A DNA stretch of 64,000 nucleotides from Salegentibacter mishustinae (GTDB taxonomy: Bacteria > Bacteroidota > Bacteroidia > Flavobacteriales > Flavobacteriaceae): assembly GCF_002900095.1 (NCBI RefSeq), contig NZ_LLKN01000001.1, positions 575,441 through 639,440 on the forward strand, read 5' to 3'. Positions 15,858-26,185 of this stretch are shown piece after piece. Positions within the stretch are counted from its first letter, which is position 1. Each line of letters starts with the position of its first letter. Both the position numbers and the translations under genes were made by a program. The notes beneath the pieces are model-generated. The model was not told the DNA's origin. It saw nothing but the letters and a program-made list of their open reading frames with translations, and did not search any database.

Positions 15858-15942
15858 TACTCGGGACGGGACTTGAACCCGTACGGACACATTGTCCATT
15901 GGATTTTAAGTCCAACGTGTCTACCAATTCCACCACCCGAGC
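15858..15942 (-). tRNA. tRNA-Leu (anticodon TAA)
   Basis: Read on the minus strand: acceptor GCTCGGG, D-arm, anticodon stem TTGGA with loop CTTAAAA (anticodon TAA), a long variable arm as in class II tRNAs, and T-arm GGGTTCAAGTCCC. 85 bases; CCA is not encoded. It decodes UUA/UUG. It lies 18 bp after tRNA-Gly and both share one promoter and terminator. Confidence 0.95.
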
Positions 15943-15960
15943 GTGGTAATATTATGTATG

Positions 15961-16033
15961 AGCGAAAAACGGGATTCGAACCCGCGACCTCCACCTTGGC
16001 AAGGTGGCGCTCTACCAACTGAGCTATTTTCGC
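15961..16033 (-). tRNA. tRNA-Gly (anticodon GCC)
   Basis: Minus strand, 73 bases: acceptor GCGAAAA pairing TTTTCGC, D-arm AGCTCAGTTGGTAGAGC, anticodon stem CCACC/GGTGG with loop TTGCCAA (anticodon GCC), T-arm GGGTTCGAATCCC. CCA is not encoded. A hairpin CCACGTT/AACGTGG (16050-16064) stands just before its 5' end and may help precursor processing. Confidence 0.95.
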
Positions 16034-16086
16034 GTGTTTAAAAGAACTTCCACGTTTAACGTGGCTGCAATAGCGTATTGCGGATG

Positions 16087-16116
16087 CAAATTTAATATAA
16101 ATCTTATAATGTCAAA
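16087..16116 (-). promoter_or_regulatory. Promoter of the tRNA-Gly/tRNA-Leu unit
   Basis: On the minus strand TTTG (16113-16116) and TAAATTTG (16087-16094) are separated by 18 bases, a close match to the Bacteroidetes primary sigma consensus TTTG / TAnnTTTG. Transcription would start about 45 bases before tRNA-Gly. Confidence 0.75.
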
Positions 16117-16270
16117 GGCTTTTTCAAAAAAATAAAGAAAATCTTAAATAAAAAATTCCTTCAGTAATTCACTCTAAACTTTAAAAAATTACAACTCATT
16201 GTTTACCAATACTTACCGATCTACTTTCCTATTTATTACTGAAAACCCACAACCGAGAACTTCAAACTAA

Positions 16271-18898
16271 TTAAGCTTTCGTTTTAGCTTTTTCCTTTCC
16301 AACTAAGGTTCTTTTAATCTCGTTTAGCTTCATTAAAGCTTCTACAGGCGTGAGTGTATCGATATCTATATGTAACACCTCTTCTTTTAATTCCTGCAGA
16401 ATAGGATCATCTAAGTTAAAGAAACTAAGTTGCATTTCTTCTTCGGCCGACTTCTTTAAAAGCTCACTGGAGTCTTCCATTTTATGGGATTTTTCCAATT
16501 TCTTCAAAATTTTATTTGCGCGATGTAAAACCTGCTGTGGCATTCCGGCCATTTTGGCCACGTGAATCCCAAAGCTATGTTCACTACCTCCCGGCACCAG
16601 TTTCCGAAGAAAAAGCACATTATCTTTTAACTCTTTTACCGAAACATTAAAATTCTTGATCCGCTCAAAAGTATCGCACATTTCATTGAGCTCGTGGTAA
16701 TGCGTAGCGAAAAGGGTTTTTGGTTTTGCCGGATGTTCGTGTAAATATTCGCTTATCGCCCAGGCAATAGAAATCCCGTCGTAAGTACTGGTTCCACGGC
16801 CAATTTCGTCTAAAAGCACCAGACTCCTGTCAGAAATATTATTCAGGATACTGGCGGTCTCGTTCATTTCTACCATAAAAGTAGATTCGCCCATAGAAAT
16901 ATTATCACTGGCGCCCACCCGGGTAAAGATCTTATCTACCAAACCTATATTTGCCGCTTTAGCCGGCACAAAACTTCCCATTTGCGCCATTAAAACAATA
17001 AGCGCCGTTTGCCTCAAAATAGCCGACTTACCACTCATATTAGGACCGGTTATCATAATCACTTGTTGATTTTCGCGATCTAATGTAACGTTGTTAGTCA
17101 CGTAAGATTCGCCAATAGGCAGTTGCTTTTCAATAACCGGGTGTCGGCCTTCTTCGATATGTAAATCGTGATTTTCTTCAATTTCAGGTTTACAATAATT
17201 TTCGGCTTTAGCCTGTTCGGCAAAAGAACATAAACAATCTAACTGGGCAATAAGTTGTGCATTTTGTTGTACCGGTTGAATATAATCATTCATCCAAATT
17301 ACCAACTTACTAAAAAGTTGCTGTTCCAGGTGCAATATCTTTTCCTCGGCTCCTAAAATCTTTGCTTCATATTCCTTTAATTCTTCGGTAATATAACGCT
17401 CGGCATTTACCAGGGTTTGCTTTCTAATCCAGCTATCGGGAACTTTATCTTTATGCGTGTTACGCACTTCAATATAATAACCGTAGACGTTGTTACTACC
17501 TATTTTAAGCGAAGAAATACCGGTAGTTTCGGTTTCCCGCTTCAGCATATTATCCAGGTAATCTTTTCCCGAAAAAGCTATTTTTCTAAGCTCATCCAGT
17601 TCTTCCGAAAAGCCTTCAGCAATACAATTTCCTTTTAAAATATTTACCGGTGCATCTTCGTGTAAACTTTCACCTATTTTATTCCGAAGCACCTCGCAAG
17701 AATGCAAATTATCGCCAATCACTTTAATAGCTTCATTCTCACTTTTTAACGCGAGTTCTTTTATCGGAATAATGGCTTCCAGCGAATGATTAAGCTGAAT
17801 TACTTCCCGCGGAGTCACCTTCCCTGTAGCGACCTTAGAAATAAGCCGCTCCAGGTCGCTTATCTTTTTGATGTTTTGCTGAATTTCAGCTAAAACTGAA
17901 GGATTTTCGAGTAAAAAACCAACGACTTCGTGGCGCTTTTTCACTTTCTCGGCATTCTTTAAAGGTAAAGCAAGCCAACGTTTTAATAATCTTCCGCCCA
18001 TTGGCGAAATTGTTTTATCAATTACATCCAATAAGGTCACCGCGTTTGCGGCGTTAGAATGATATAACTCCAGGTTCCTAATGGTAAAACGGTCCATCCA
18101 TACATATTCCTCTTCCGCTATTCTGTTTATTGCAGTTATATGCTGAAGTTTTCGATGCTGGGTTTCCGCCAGGTAATGCAAAATCGCCCCGGAAGCAATA
18201 ATCCCTTCCTCAAGGTGTTCTACACCAAAACCTTTTAATGATTTGGTTTGAAAATGTTCGTTTAAGGTTTCGTAAGCGAAATCTTGCTTAAAAACCCAAT
18301 CTTCCTGGTAGAACGTATGGAAATCCTCACCAAAAATATGCGTAAAATCTTTCTTATTTTTCTTCGGAATCAAGACCTCACTCGGACTAAAATTCTGAAG
18401 CAACTTATCTATATATTCTGAATTCCCTTGCGCCGTTAAAAATTCGCCGGTTGAAACATCCAAAAACGAAACTCCAAAGATTTTCTTTCCGAAGTGAATA
18501 GCGCATAAAAAATTATTGGACTTGCTTTGAAGTACCTCATCGCTTAAAGCTACACCCGGAGTTACCAATTCGGTCACACCACGCTTTACGATGCTTTTGG
18601 TCATTTTAGGATCTTCCAACTGGTCGCAAATAGCTACCCGTTCCCCGGCTTTTACCAATTTTGGCAAATAGGTATTTAAAGAATGATGAGGGAATCCTGC
18701 CAGCTCGGTGCGCTCGCTTCCGTTATTCCTGTTAGTGCAAATAATATTTAGAATCCTGGCAGTTTTTACTGCGTCTTCTCCAAAAGTCTCGTAGAAATCG
18801 CCAACCCGAAACAGCAACAAGGCATCAGGATACTTTGCCTTAATGGCATTGTATTGTTTCATTAACGGGGTAACTTTTTGAGGTTTTTTTGCTGCCAA
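16271..18898 (-). CDS. mutS: DNA mismatch repair protein MutS
   Basis: Recognises base mismatches and small loops and starts repair with MutL. The mismatch-reading F-Y-E motif is at 35-37 (GDFYETF). The C-terminal ATPase has Walker [10 protein letters not shown] (about 617-625), Walker [16 protein letters not shown] and the ATHYHEL segment, followed by the dimerising helix-turn-helix. 875 residues is normal for MutS1. Last gene of a minus-strand run; it starts 46 bp after the small membrane protein gene and is separated from the tRNA genes by 237 bp with its own promoter for those RNAs. Confidence 0.97.
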   Translation of the reverse strand: MAAKKPQKVTPLMKQYNAIKAKYPDALLLFRVGDFYETFGEDAVKTARILNIICTNRNNGSERTELAGFPHHSLNTYLPKLVKAGERVAICDQLEDPKMTKSIVKRGVTELVTPGVALSDEVLQSKSNNFLCAIHFGKKIFGVSFLDVSTGEFLTAQGNSEYIDKLLQNFSPSEVLIPKKNKKDFTHIFGEDFHTFYQEDWVFKQDFAYETLNEHFQTKSLKGFGVEHLEEGIIASGAILHYLAETQHRKLQHITAINRIAEEEYVWMDRFTIRNLELYHSNAANAVTLLDVIDKTISPMGGRLLKRWLALPLKNAEKVKKRHEVVGFLLENPSVLAEIQQNIKKISDLERLISKVATGKVTPREVIQLNHSLEAIIPIKELALKSENEAIKVIGDNLHSCEVLRNKIGESLHEDAPVNILKGNCIAEGFSEELDELRKIAFSGKDYLDNMLKRETETTGISSLKIGSNNVYGYYIEVRNTHKDKVPDSWIRKQTLVNAERYITEELKEYEAKILGAEEKILHLEQQLFSKLVIWMNDYIQPVQQNAQLIAQLDCLCSFAEQAKAENYCKPEIEENHDLHIEEGRHPVIEKQLPIGESYVTNNVTLDRENQQVIMITGPNMSGKSAILRQTALIVLMAQMGSFVPAKAANIGLVDKIFTRVGASDNISMGESTFMVEMNETASILNNISDRSLVLLDEIGRGTSTYDGISIAWAISEYLHEHPAKPKTLFATHYHELNEMCDTFERIKNFNVSVKELKDNVLFLRKLVPGGSEHSFGIHVAKMAGMPQQVLHRANKILKKLEKSHKMEDSSELLKKSAEEEMQLSFFNLDDPILQELKEEVLHIDIDTLTPVEALMKLNEIKRTLVGKEKAKTKA

Positions 18899-18944
18899 AA
18901 TTCTGGAGTTTTAGGTTTGCTAAAATACGGATTAGGCAGTTTGC

Positions 18945-19370
18945 TTAAAAATTATAATCCAAAATTTTAAGAATTAGACTACCAAGAAACAAAAGTGACC
19001 ACAAGAAAGTTCGCCACCAATTTTTTACTTCTAAAGTGCGGGTTATTTTTTCGCAAGACTGGTTAGGAGAAATAGAATTATGCAAAGGCACAAAAACTAG
19101 AAAAGTCATCGCCCAGATAATAGCGATGATAAGTATGCTGCCCCAGGTATAAAAATTTGGTTGTTTCCATAATTGCCAGGAGGCTACGAGTAATTGCGTG
19201 ATCATTAAGGGGCCTACGATCACGCCTATACGCCCGGTATAGATTTTATGCCATTTCCCCAAATCTTCATTTTTATAGTAACACAAGCTGGGATAAATCA
19301 CCAGTTGTACTACCCAAATTAAGACCACTAAACCGAAATCGAGTAAAAGGCGTATTAATTCAATATTCAT
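18945..19370 (-). CDS. Small integral membrane protein, unknown function
   Basis: 141 residues with about four hydrophobic helices (roughly 8-30, 45-67, 73-95, 118-138) and few charged residues; likely in the inner membrane. I recognise it only as a conserved Bacteroidetes hypothetical type with an N-terminal helix and YPSLCYY / KWHKIYTGRIG segment. It sits between the ABC exporter (32 bp upstream) and mutS (46 bp downstream) on the same strand, which suggests cotranscription but says little about its role. Confidence 0.75.
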   Translation of the reverse strand: MNIELIRLLLDFGLVVLIWVVQLVIYPSLCYYKNEDLGKWHKIYTGRIGVIVGPLMITQLLVASWQLWKQPNFYTWGSILIIAIIWAMTFLVFVPLHNSISPNQSCEKITRTLEVKNWWRTFLWSLLFLGSLILKILDYNF

Positions 19371-19402
19371 GTTTTTTTATCTTCTATAGTAAGTGAAGTC
19401 TT

Positions 19403-21235
19403 TTACTGGTATCCCTGCGCCTGTAAGTTAAACAATTCGGCATACAGCTTATCGTTTTTCATCAGCTCATTATGGGTTCCGATTTCCAATACAGCCCCGT
19501 TTTTTAAAACCATAATTCTATCGGCAATTCTAACCGTGCTAAAGCGATGGGAAATAATTACCGCAGTTTTACCTTCGGTTAATTTGATAAATCGGTCAAA
19601 AGCTTCGGTTTCGGCGCGTGCATCTAAGGCTGAAGTTGGTTCATCTAAAATCAAGACCTCAGCATCTTTCATGTAAGCACGTGCAATCGCAATTTTTTGC
19701 CATTGTCCTCCCGAAAGATCTTTTCCCTGCTTAAAACGTTTTCCCAGTTGCTGATCATAACCTCGCGGCAAACCGGAAACCACTTCATTTGCCAAACTTT
19801 TCTCGGCAGCACTGTCTATTCTTTTCTGGTTTTTAATTTCTTCAATTTCACCCATCGCGATATTCTCCCTGAGGGTAAGTTCAAATTTCACAAAATCCTG
19901 AAAAATCACTCCGAAGTATTGCTGATAATGAGTTTGATCATATTCTTTTACCGGAATATCATCCAGTAATATTTCCCCTTCCGTAGGTTCATAAAACCGA
20001 AGCAGTAATTTGATAAGCGTGGTTTTCCCGGCGCCATTTTCACCTACAAAAGCTAGTTTTTCTCCTGCTTTTAATTCGAAATTGATATTGCGAACCACCC
20101 AGGCTTCAGATTTAGGATATTTAAAACCTACATTTTTAAACTCAAATCCTTTTTTAATTTTCTTCGGAAGCGCCAATTTTTCTTTTTCTGAATTCTCGGA
20201 ATATTTAAGATCCAGGAATTCAAAATAATCCTGGAGATAAAGCGCGCTTTCGGTAATGGCAGTAAAACGAGTAAAGAAACCCTGTAATTTAGATCGCAAA
20301 CGGTTAAATGACCCGGAAAGGAACGTAAGATCGCCCAGACTAAAAATTCCTGCTACAGTTCTATAAACGATTAAAAGATAAGCACCATAATACGCTCCCG
20401 TCCCAATCACATTAAAAAGCGAACCCCAGCCGGCACGCTGTTTTGCCAGCTTTTTACTCATTAAATAATAAGTGTCAGAAAGGTTCTTAAAACGGTCTGC
20501 CAGGTAATTTGAAAGCCCAAATAGTTTAACCTCTTTCGCCGTAACATCGCTGGCACCGGCATATCGTAAATAATCCAGTTCGCGACGTTCCTGCGTCCAG
20601 CTTCGAGCTAAAGAATAACTGGTGCCGCTAAATTTAATTTCATTAATTATTGTGGGCACTACCGAAACAACCAGTAAAATAATAAGCCAGGGCTCAAAAG
20701 CAACAACTCCGGCTAGAAGGGTGAAAATTACTACAAGATCTTCAGCCTGAGTAAGAATATTAGACATTAGCCCTACCCTACCCGTAGTTTGCTGGCGGGC
20801 ACGTTCTAGTTTATCATAGAATTCGGCGTCTTCCAGCTGATCCAGGTTTAATTCTGAAGTTTTTTTGATGATGCGAACCGAAGTATCTATACTATATTGA
20901 TCGCCCAACAAACCATCGGTCAAACTAATGGCCCTGCTCATTAGATCTGATAAGATCGCGAGTCCGAATTCAGCACCCACAAGCCACCAGAGTCTTTCCA
21001 GATCTTTGGTTTCAGCAGAAATTTGTAAAACTACCTCATCAATAATCAACTTTCCTACTACCAGGATAATTACTGGCAACACAGCATTTACCGTTCTCGC
21101 CAATAAATTAGCGTAAAACAGCATGGGATTCACCTTTCTGATTTCTTTAAAAAATCGCGGTACAAATCTTAGGGATTCGAAACTTCCCTTAAATGAAACT
21201 TTATTGGCTTCTAATGATTTTTTGGGTCTTGGCAA
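19403..21235 (-). CDS. ABC exporter, fused permease and ATP-binding protein
   Basis: A 610-residue half-transporter that should dimerise to export a lipid, peptide or drug; substrate unknown. Membrane domain about 30-340 with several hydrophobic helices (ILLVVSVVPTII, AYYGAYLLIVY). The nucleotide-binding domain has Walker A GENGAGKTTL (about 400), signature LSGGQWQK, Walker B VLILDEPTSALD and the H-loop ISHRFSTVR. The C-loop residue W in SGGQWQK replaces the common R, as seen in some bacterial exporters. The first gene upstream is the amidohydrolase, 56 bp away. Confidence 0.9.
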   Translation of the reverse strand: MPRPKKSLEANKVSFKGSFESLRFVPRFFKEIRKVNPMLFYANLLARTVNAVLPVIILVVGKLIIDEVVLQISAETKDLERLWWLVGAEFGLAILSDLMSRAISLTDGLLGDQYSIDTSVRIIKKTSELNLDQLEDAEFYDKLERARQQTTGRVGLMSNILTQAEDLVVIFTLLAGVVAFEPWLIILLVVSVVPTIINEIKFSGTSYSLARSWTQERRELDYLRYAGASDVTAKEVKLFGLSNYLADRFKNLSDTYYLMSKKLAKQRAGWGSLFNVIGTGAYYGAYLLIVYRTVAGIFSLGDLTFLSGSFNRLRSKLQGFFTRFTAITESALYLQDYFEFLDLKYSENSEKEKLALPKKIKKGFEFKNVGFKYPKSEAWVVRNINFELKAGEKLAFVGENGAGKTTLIKLLLRFYEPTEGEILLDDIPVKEYDQTHYQQYFGVIFQDFVKFELTLRENIAMGEIEEIKNQKRIDSAAEKSLANEVVSGLPRGYDQQLGKRFKQGKDLSGGQWQKIAIARAYMKDAEVLILDEPTSALDARAETEAFDRFIKLTEGKTAVIISHRFSTVRIADRIMVLKNGAVLEIGTHNELMKNDKLYAELFNLQAQGYQ

Positions 21236-21291
21236 GGAGGAGTTTTTCTTTGCAAGTTACGGATGAAAAACTGAAAATTTATTAGGAAATA

Positions 21292-22692
21292 CTAGCGCAA
21301 GTTTTCTAACATAGTATTTAGGCTTTTCCTATCATAGACTCTCCCGCTCTTGATCACAGTATTTATCTTTTTCAAATTATCTATATTTTCCAGCGGATTT
21401 TTATCTAAAATTAAAATATCGGCCACTTTTCCTGAAGCGATGCTTCCGTATTCATTGCCCAGATCAAGAAATTCGGGACCATTAATTATAGAGGTTCTTA
21501 TGGTCTGGGCGTTGCTTAAGCCTGCTTTAGAAAGGGCATTTAGTTCCCAGTGCAAAGATTCGCCGGGATAAACATAAGAATTAAATGCTCCGCAATCTGA
21601 ACCTGCTAAAAGGCTAACTCCTGCATTTTGCATTGGCTCGATCATTCGGGCACTTATTTCCTCCATTTTCTCACGCATCTTACTGCCGGAAGCTTTTGCC
21701 CGTTTTGCTCCTTCTATCCTGCCCTGATAAGTTTGCTGAATTCCGGAGCCAATATAGTTTAACAATAAATCCTGCTGGTGATCTACTTCTAAAATTTCAG
21801 AAAGGGTTTTACCTATATAAAGTGTGGGTGTTACATACACATTTTCTTCACTCATTTTAGTAAAAACTTCTGCTGCAAGTTCTGGATCGTAAGTATCTAT
21901 TAAAGGTTCTATCATTCCATAGCCCAAGTTGAGCTTGGTAAGGCTATCGCCTGCGGGAGAACAGGCTTTTAGCGGATAATACATATGCTCGGCCCCATCA
22001 AGACCCAGTGAAATCGCTTTCAAAAAATCGGCACTCATAGGCATATGCCCGGTGACTTTTAAGCCACGTTTTTCAGCTTCTTCGATAATGCTGTAATAAT
22101 CTTCTGCGGAAAGATTTCCGTCATAAGTTTTTACGTAATCTACCTCAAGGCCTTCCAGCGAATCCAGGGCAGCAACAATTTCAGCTTTGCTAGTAACTTT
22201 AATTGAACCTGGCCAGGCCGGTTTATCGCCATCCAGTTTGGGGCCCGAACTAAAAATTCTGGGACCATCTAACTCGCCTTTTTCAATTTGATCTTTCCAT
22301 TTCAAAACATTCGGAGTGATATCGCCACCGGCATCGCGTACAGTGGTAATTCCGTAGGCTAGAAAAAGTGGCAATAGATCTTTGTTTTCTTCTACCAAAG
22401 TATCACCACCTCGAAAATGAACGTGATTATCCCAAAGTCCAGGCATCACAAATTTCCCATTGGCATCAATGAGGCGATCGGCAGTAAATTGCTCTTTATC
22501 AACGCCTTTCCGAACCTCCACAATTTCCCCGCCAGAAATAAAAATTGATTGGCCTTCGCTTACACTTTCATTCTCTACATTTATAATTCGAGCATTAAGA
22601 ATAACAAGGTCGTATACTTTGCTTTCTTTATTCTTACAAGATGACAGGGTAATCGCCAGCAATAAGAAATAAGTGAGTTTATTCATTTTCAT
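21292..22692 (-). CDS. Amidohydrolase family lipoprotein
   Basis: A metal-dependent hydrolase of the imidazolonepropionase/prolidase-like group, exported as a lipoprotein: the lipobox LSSC puts the lipidated cysteine at C19. Metal-site signs are NHVHF (H90, H92), the later histidines in TGHMPMS and AEHMYYP, and AGSDCG near the end. C-terminal part returns to the composite beta domain (GKVADILILDKNP). 466 residues. Substrate cannot be named; peptide or cyclic amide hydrolysis is plausible. M3 is an alternative start. Between the tricorn-like protease and the ABC exporter on the same strand. Confidence 0.85.
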   Translation of the reverse strand: MKMNKLTYFLLLAITLSSCKNKESKVYDLVILNARIINVENESVSEGQSIFISGGEIVEVRKGVDKEQFTADRLIDANGKFVMPGLWDNHVHFRGGDTLVEENKDLLPLFLAYGITTVRDAGGDITPNVLKWKDQIEKGELDGPRIFSSGPKLDGDKPAWPGSIKVTSKAEIVAALDSLEGLEVDYVKTYDGNLSAEDYYSIIEEAEKRGLKVTGHMPMSADFLKAISLGLDGAEHMYYPLKACSPAGDSLTKLNLGYGMIEPLIDTYDPELAAEVFTKMSEENVYVTPTLYIGKTLSEILEVDHQQDLLLNYIGSGIQQTYQGRIEGAKRAKASGSKMREKMEEISARMIEPMQNAGVSLLAGSDCGAFNSYVYPGESLHWELNALSKAGLSNAQTIRTSIINGPEFLDLGNEYGSIASGKVADILILDKNPLENIDNLKKINTVIKSGRVYDRKSLNTMLENLR

Positions 22693-22761
22693 AAGACTTT
22701 TAGACAGAAACCTGGTATTCCAAATTCCCGCTTTCTAAATTTTAGATTATTCGCAAGAATA

Positions 22762-25700
22762 TTAGTTATCTGTTTTATCAGGATATACCGGGGAAGGCAC
22801 TTCTTTCGGCGGGTTTTCCTCCAGCTGTTTCAGCACAATCTCAATGGCTTTTTCCAGTTGAGGATCTCTCCCTTCTATAACTTCTTCCGGCCATTGTTCC
22901 ACCTCAACATCGGGTGCCACTCCTTCGTTTTCTACACTAAAGCCTTCTTCCGTATAAAAAGCAACATTTGGCGCAGTAACAGAGCCGCCATCTATAAATT
23001 CAGGATAACCCAAAACGCCTACCAGGCCGCCCCAGGTAGTTTTCCCGACGATAGTACCCAAATCAAATTTTCTAAACATCCACGGCAGGTAATCTCCCCC
23101 CGAACCGGCAGTTTCATCGGTAATCATCACTTTTGGTCCCTGAATAGAAGCACTTGGCGATTTGAGATCCTTTCCATAGCGAAATCTCCAGTGCGCCTGC
23201 TCAGGTTTTTTAAGTATATCTATAACATAATCTGCCAACTGCCCACCACCATTAAAACGTTCATCTACAATAATCGCCTGCTTGTTCGCCTGCGGAAAGA
23301 AGTAGCGTTTAAAGTACTCATGTCCTTCCGTGGCAGTATTTGGCACATAAACATAGGCAACCTTGCCATCGGTAGCTTCGTGCACTTTTTGAATATTGCC
23401 TTCTATCCAATCGCGGTTTCTTAAAGCAATTTCATTTTCAACCGGAGTTACTTTGATTTTTCTTGAATTCTTCATATTAGGATTAGGACCCACGGTAAGC
23501 ATCACTATTTTCCCCGCCGTATTTTCAAAAAACTTATATATATTATCACTGGCCTTTAGCTCTTCGCCATCTACTGCTAAAAGATAATCGCCTTCATTCA
23601 CATCTACTCCCGGTTCGGTTAGTGGAGAACGCAAATTAGGATTCCAATTGAGTCCGCCATAGATTTTTTCAAACCAATACCTGTCATTTTCTATGCTGAA
23701 ATCTGCTCCCAGGAGACCACCTTTTACAGATTCTTTAGAATGAAGCCTGTCACCTCTACTCGAGAAACGGTGATGCCCCACTCCAAGTTCGCTAAACATC
23801 CATTCCATTACGCGGTATAGATCGCTTCGGGAAGTAACATCTCCTATAAAAGGTTCGTATTTCTCTTTCATTTTATCCCAGTCTACGCCGTGCATTCCGG
23901 GATCATAAAAGTAGTCCCGGTTAACCCGCCAGGCCTCATCAAAGATATTTGGCCACTCGGCTACCGGGTCAATTTTAACCTGAATCTCGCCGGTATTAAG
24001 CGTTCGCTTTTCTTCAATTTTATCAACTTCAGCGACACCCCATTTTTCTTCTGCCTTATAAAGAATCTTTTTTCCATTGGCTGAGAGCTCGTAAGAAGTA
24101 GCGGGCATTATCTCCTTATTCTCTCTTTCTTTAAGATCATATAAATTTAGCGTTCCTTTATTCTGCTCGTGAGGAGGATAAGCTAAATAATAGAGTGTTC
24201 CTTCCTTTGGCGAACTTAGGTTCGCATATTTACCGGCCGGAAGCGGCACATCTACTATCCTGTTTTCTATTCCCTCGAAATCTATTTTTAGGTCGGGAAC
24301 TTTCACTTCTTTATCCTCTTCTTCAGCCTTTTTCTTTTTTTCTTCTTCTTTTTCAGCTTTCTCTATCTTTTCAACATCATTTTCTCTGGCAAATGGAGAT
24401 TCTACATCCTTCTGTAAAGTGACAAGATAAATCGAACTGCTCATTTCCATATCCTGATTAGACTGATCAAACCAATTCACCACCGGCCCGGCATCTGTAG
24501 AAGCTAGCATATATAGATATTTTCCGCTGGGATCAAAAACCGGACTTGAAACGCTGGAAAAGCCATCGGAAATTGCATAGGATTTATCCTCTGAAAGCGA
24601 ATACACATAGGCTTGTTCAAAACTGGTGCCTGTTACTATGGTATAACTAATCCAATTAGAATCGTGAGACCAGCTACCAAAAAGATCTCTAAAAACTCCC
24701 GGGATATATCTTTTGTCCTGGGAAACTTTGGTCACTTTTCCAGAATCTATGTTTAACACATATAGATTACGCCCATTATCTACAAAACTTATTTTCTTAC
24801 TATCTGGAGACCACTTTGGATAAGCATAAAAACCTGCACCTTCAAGTTTAAATTTCCTGGCCTCTTTTTGTTCACTTTGATCGTGCACATGAAGGGCATA
24901 TTCCCCACTCTCATCGCTAAAATAGGCTATGAATTTTCCATTTGGAGACCAAACAGGATCTTGTTCATGTACTCCTGGAGTTTCAGTTATATTAACCACA
25001 TCTCCTTTTTCAGCGGGCACTGTAACAATTTCTCCTCTAAAATCCATTACCACCCTTGCACCGGTGGGCGAAACAGAAGCGCTACGAATATATTCATCTC
25101 CCTTTACAAAACGTGGGCGCAGTTCAAGAAGGTCTGTTGCGATCCCTACCTCGATTTTTTCGGTAGTATCACTTTCTGGATTATAGGTATGCAAATACCC
25201 GGCCTGCTCAAAAATTATTTCCTCTTTTCCTGCGGAAAGATCTAAAACCGGAAAATCTTTAAAATTGGTATGTTGAGAAACCTCCTGGGAATTCATATCA
25301 TAACTGTATAAATTGAATTCTCCATTTCTATCACTCCTGAAATAAACCTTATCTCCCAGCCATTGAGGTCTGGCGTCGTTACTTCCGCTTTTCGGTTTTG
25401 GAATCTCGGTTACAGAGTGGTCATTGGTGTCGTAGATCCAGATTCGGGAGGCCATACCACCACGATAATACTTCCACTGATTAAAAGCTTCGTAAAGCGG
25501 CGTGTAAGCGATATATTTTCCATCATCTGAATAATCTGCCCAAAATGCATTTGGAATTTCCAATTGCTTAACCTGGCCACCATTTACTGAAACCTCAAAG
25601 AGCTCTGCAAATCGCCTGGTAAAAACATTTCGCTGAGAAATGAAAAGAACTGCAGAACCATCTGGTGTAAAACCACGAACCCAGTCGCTTCCGGGATGCC

Positions 25701-26022
25701 AACTAAGACGCTCCGGCACGCCACCATTTGCAGAAACCACATACACATCGGTATTGCCATCATATTCCGCGTTAAAAGCTATAAGGCTTCCATCTGGAGA
25801 GAAAACTGGATTAGACTCAATACCATCATCTACCGTGAGTCGTTTTGGTGAAGAGCCATCTTTATTTACCACCCAAAGATCTTCGGCATAAATAAAAGCG
25901 ATTTGAGAATCACTCATCGCGGGTGTGGAAAGTAAACGGGTATCTTCTTTATTAATATCCTGGGCTGTAAGAGTAAAAGACAGGAAGAAAAAAAGTAACA
26001 GGGAAGTAATTTTATGTATCAT
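22762..26022 (-). CDS. Tricorn-like S41 family serine protease, secreted
   Basis: Large periplasmic peptidase. Signal peptide MIHKITSLLLFFFLSFTLTA; I choose this ATG (26022) over one 7 codons upstream because it gives a compact signal. The first about 540 residues are WD40/PD40-like beta-propeller repeats (FSPDG, WSPNGK, WSPDSK motifs). A strongly charged Glu/Lys stretch follows (about 545-575), then a core domain, a PDZ domain (around GDYLLAVDGEELK) and the S41 catalytic domain with the nucleophile in AGSGGD (about S974). Tricorn proteins degrade peptides released by other proteases. About 1086 residues, as usual for the family. Confidence 0.9.
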   Translation of the reverse strand: MIHKITSLLLFFFLSFTLTAQDINKEDTRLLSTPAMSDSQIAFIYAEDLWVVNKDGSSPKRLTVDDGIESNPVFSPDGSLIAFNAEYDGNTDVYVVSANGGVPERLSWHPGSDWVRGFTPDGSAVLFISQRNVFTRRFAELFEVSVNGGQVKQLEIPNAFWADYSDDGKYIAYTPLYEAFNQWKYYRGGMASRIWIYDTNDHSVTEIPKPKSGSNDARPQWLGDKVYFRSDRNGEFNLYSYDMNSQEVSQHTNFKDFPVLDLSAGKEEIIFEQAGYLHTYNPESDTTEKIEVGIATDLLELRPRFVKGDEYIRSASVSPTGARVVMDFRGEIVTVPAEKGDVVNITETPGVHEQDPVWSPNGKFIAYFSDESGEYALHVHDQSEQKEARKFKLEGAGFYAYPKWSPDSKKISFVDNGRNLYVLNIDSGKVTKVSQDKRYIPGVFRDLFGSWSHDSNWISYTIVTGTSFEQAYVYSLSEDKSYAISDGFSSVSSPVFDPSGKYLYMLASTDAGPVVNWFDQSNQDMEMSSSIYLVTLQKDVESPFARENDVEKIEKAEKEEEKKKKAEEEDKEVKVPDLKIDFEGIENRIVDVPLPAGKYANLSSPKEGTLYYLAYPPHEQNKGTLNLYDLKERENKEIMPATSYELSANGKKILYKAEEKWGVAEVDKIEEKRTLNTGEIQVKIDPVAEWPNIFDEAWRVNRDYFYDPGMHGVDWDKMKEKYEPFIGDVTSRSDLYRVMEWMFSELGVGHHRFSSRGDRLHSKESVKGGLLGADFSIENDRYWFEKIYGGLNWNPNLRSPLTEPGVDVNEGDYLLAVDGEELKASDNIYKFFENTAGKIVMLTVGPNPNMKNSRKIKVTPVENEIALRNRDWIEGNIQKVHEATDGKVAYVYVPNTATEGHEYFKRYFFPQANKQAIIVDERFNGGGQLADYVIDILKKPEQAHWRFRYGKDLKSPSASIQGPKVMITDETAGSGGDYLPWMFRKFDLGTIVGKTTWGGLVGVLGYPEFIDGGSVTAPNVAFYTEEGFSVENEGVAPDVEVEQWPEEVIEGRDPQLEKAIEIVLKQLEENPPKEVPSPVYPDKTDN

Positions 26023-26150
26023 ATTAGAGGAATATTTTATCATTTACTAATATAAAACTAAAATGTAAATAACCTATGAAACCTGCGATTACGAAATATT
26101 CGAATTAAAAATCTCTACTAATCAACACCAGTCTTTTTTAACATAAATTA

Positions 26151-26180
26151 ATTGATTTCCTCGTATTCTTATTAATTTTG
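26151..26180 (+). promoter_or_regulatory. Likely promoter of the RNA methyltransferase gene
   Basis: ATTG (26151-26154), 18 bases, then TAATTTTG (26173-26180) fits the Bacteroidetes TTTG / TAnnTTTG pattern with one change in the -33 box. The ATG is only 6 bases after it, so the mRNA would be nearly leaderless. Confidence 0.5.
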
Positions 26181-26185
26181 CCGTT

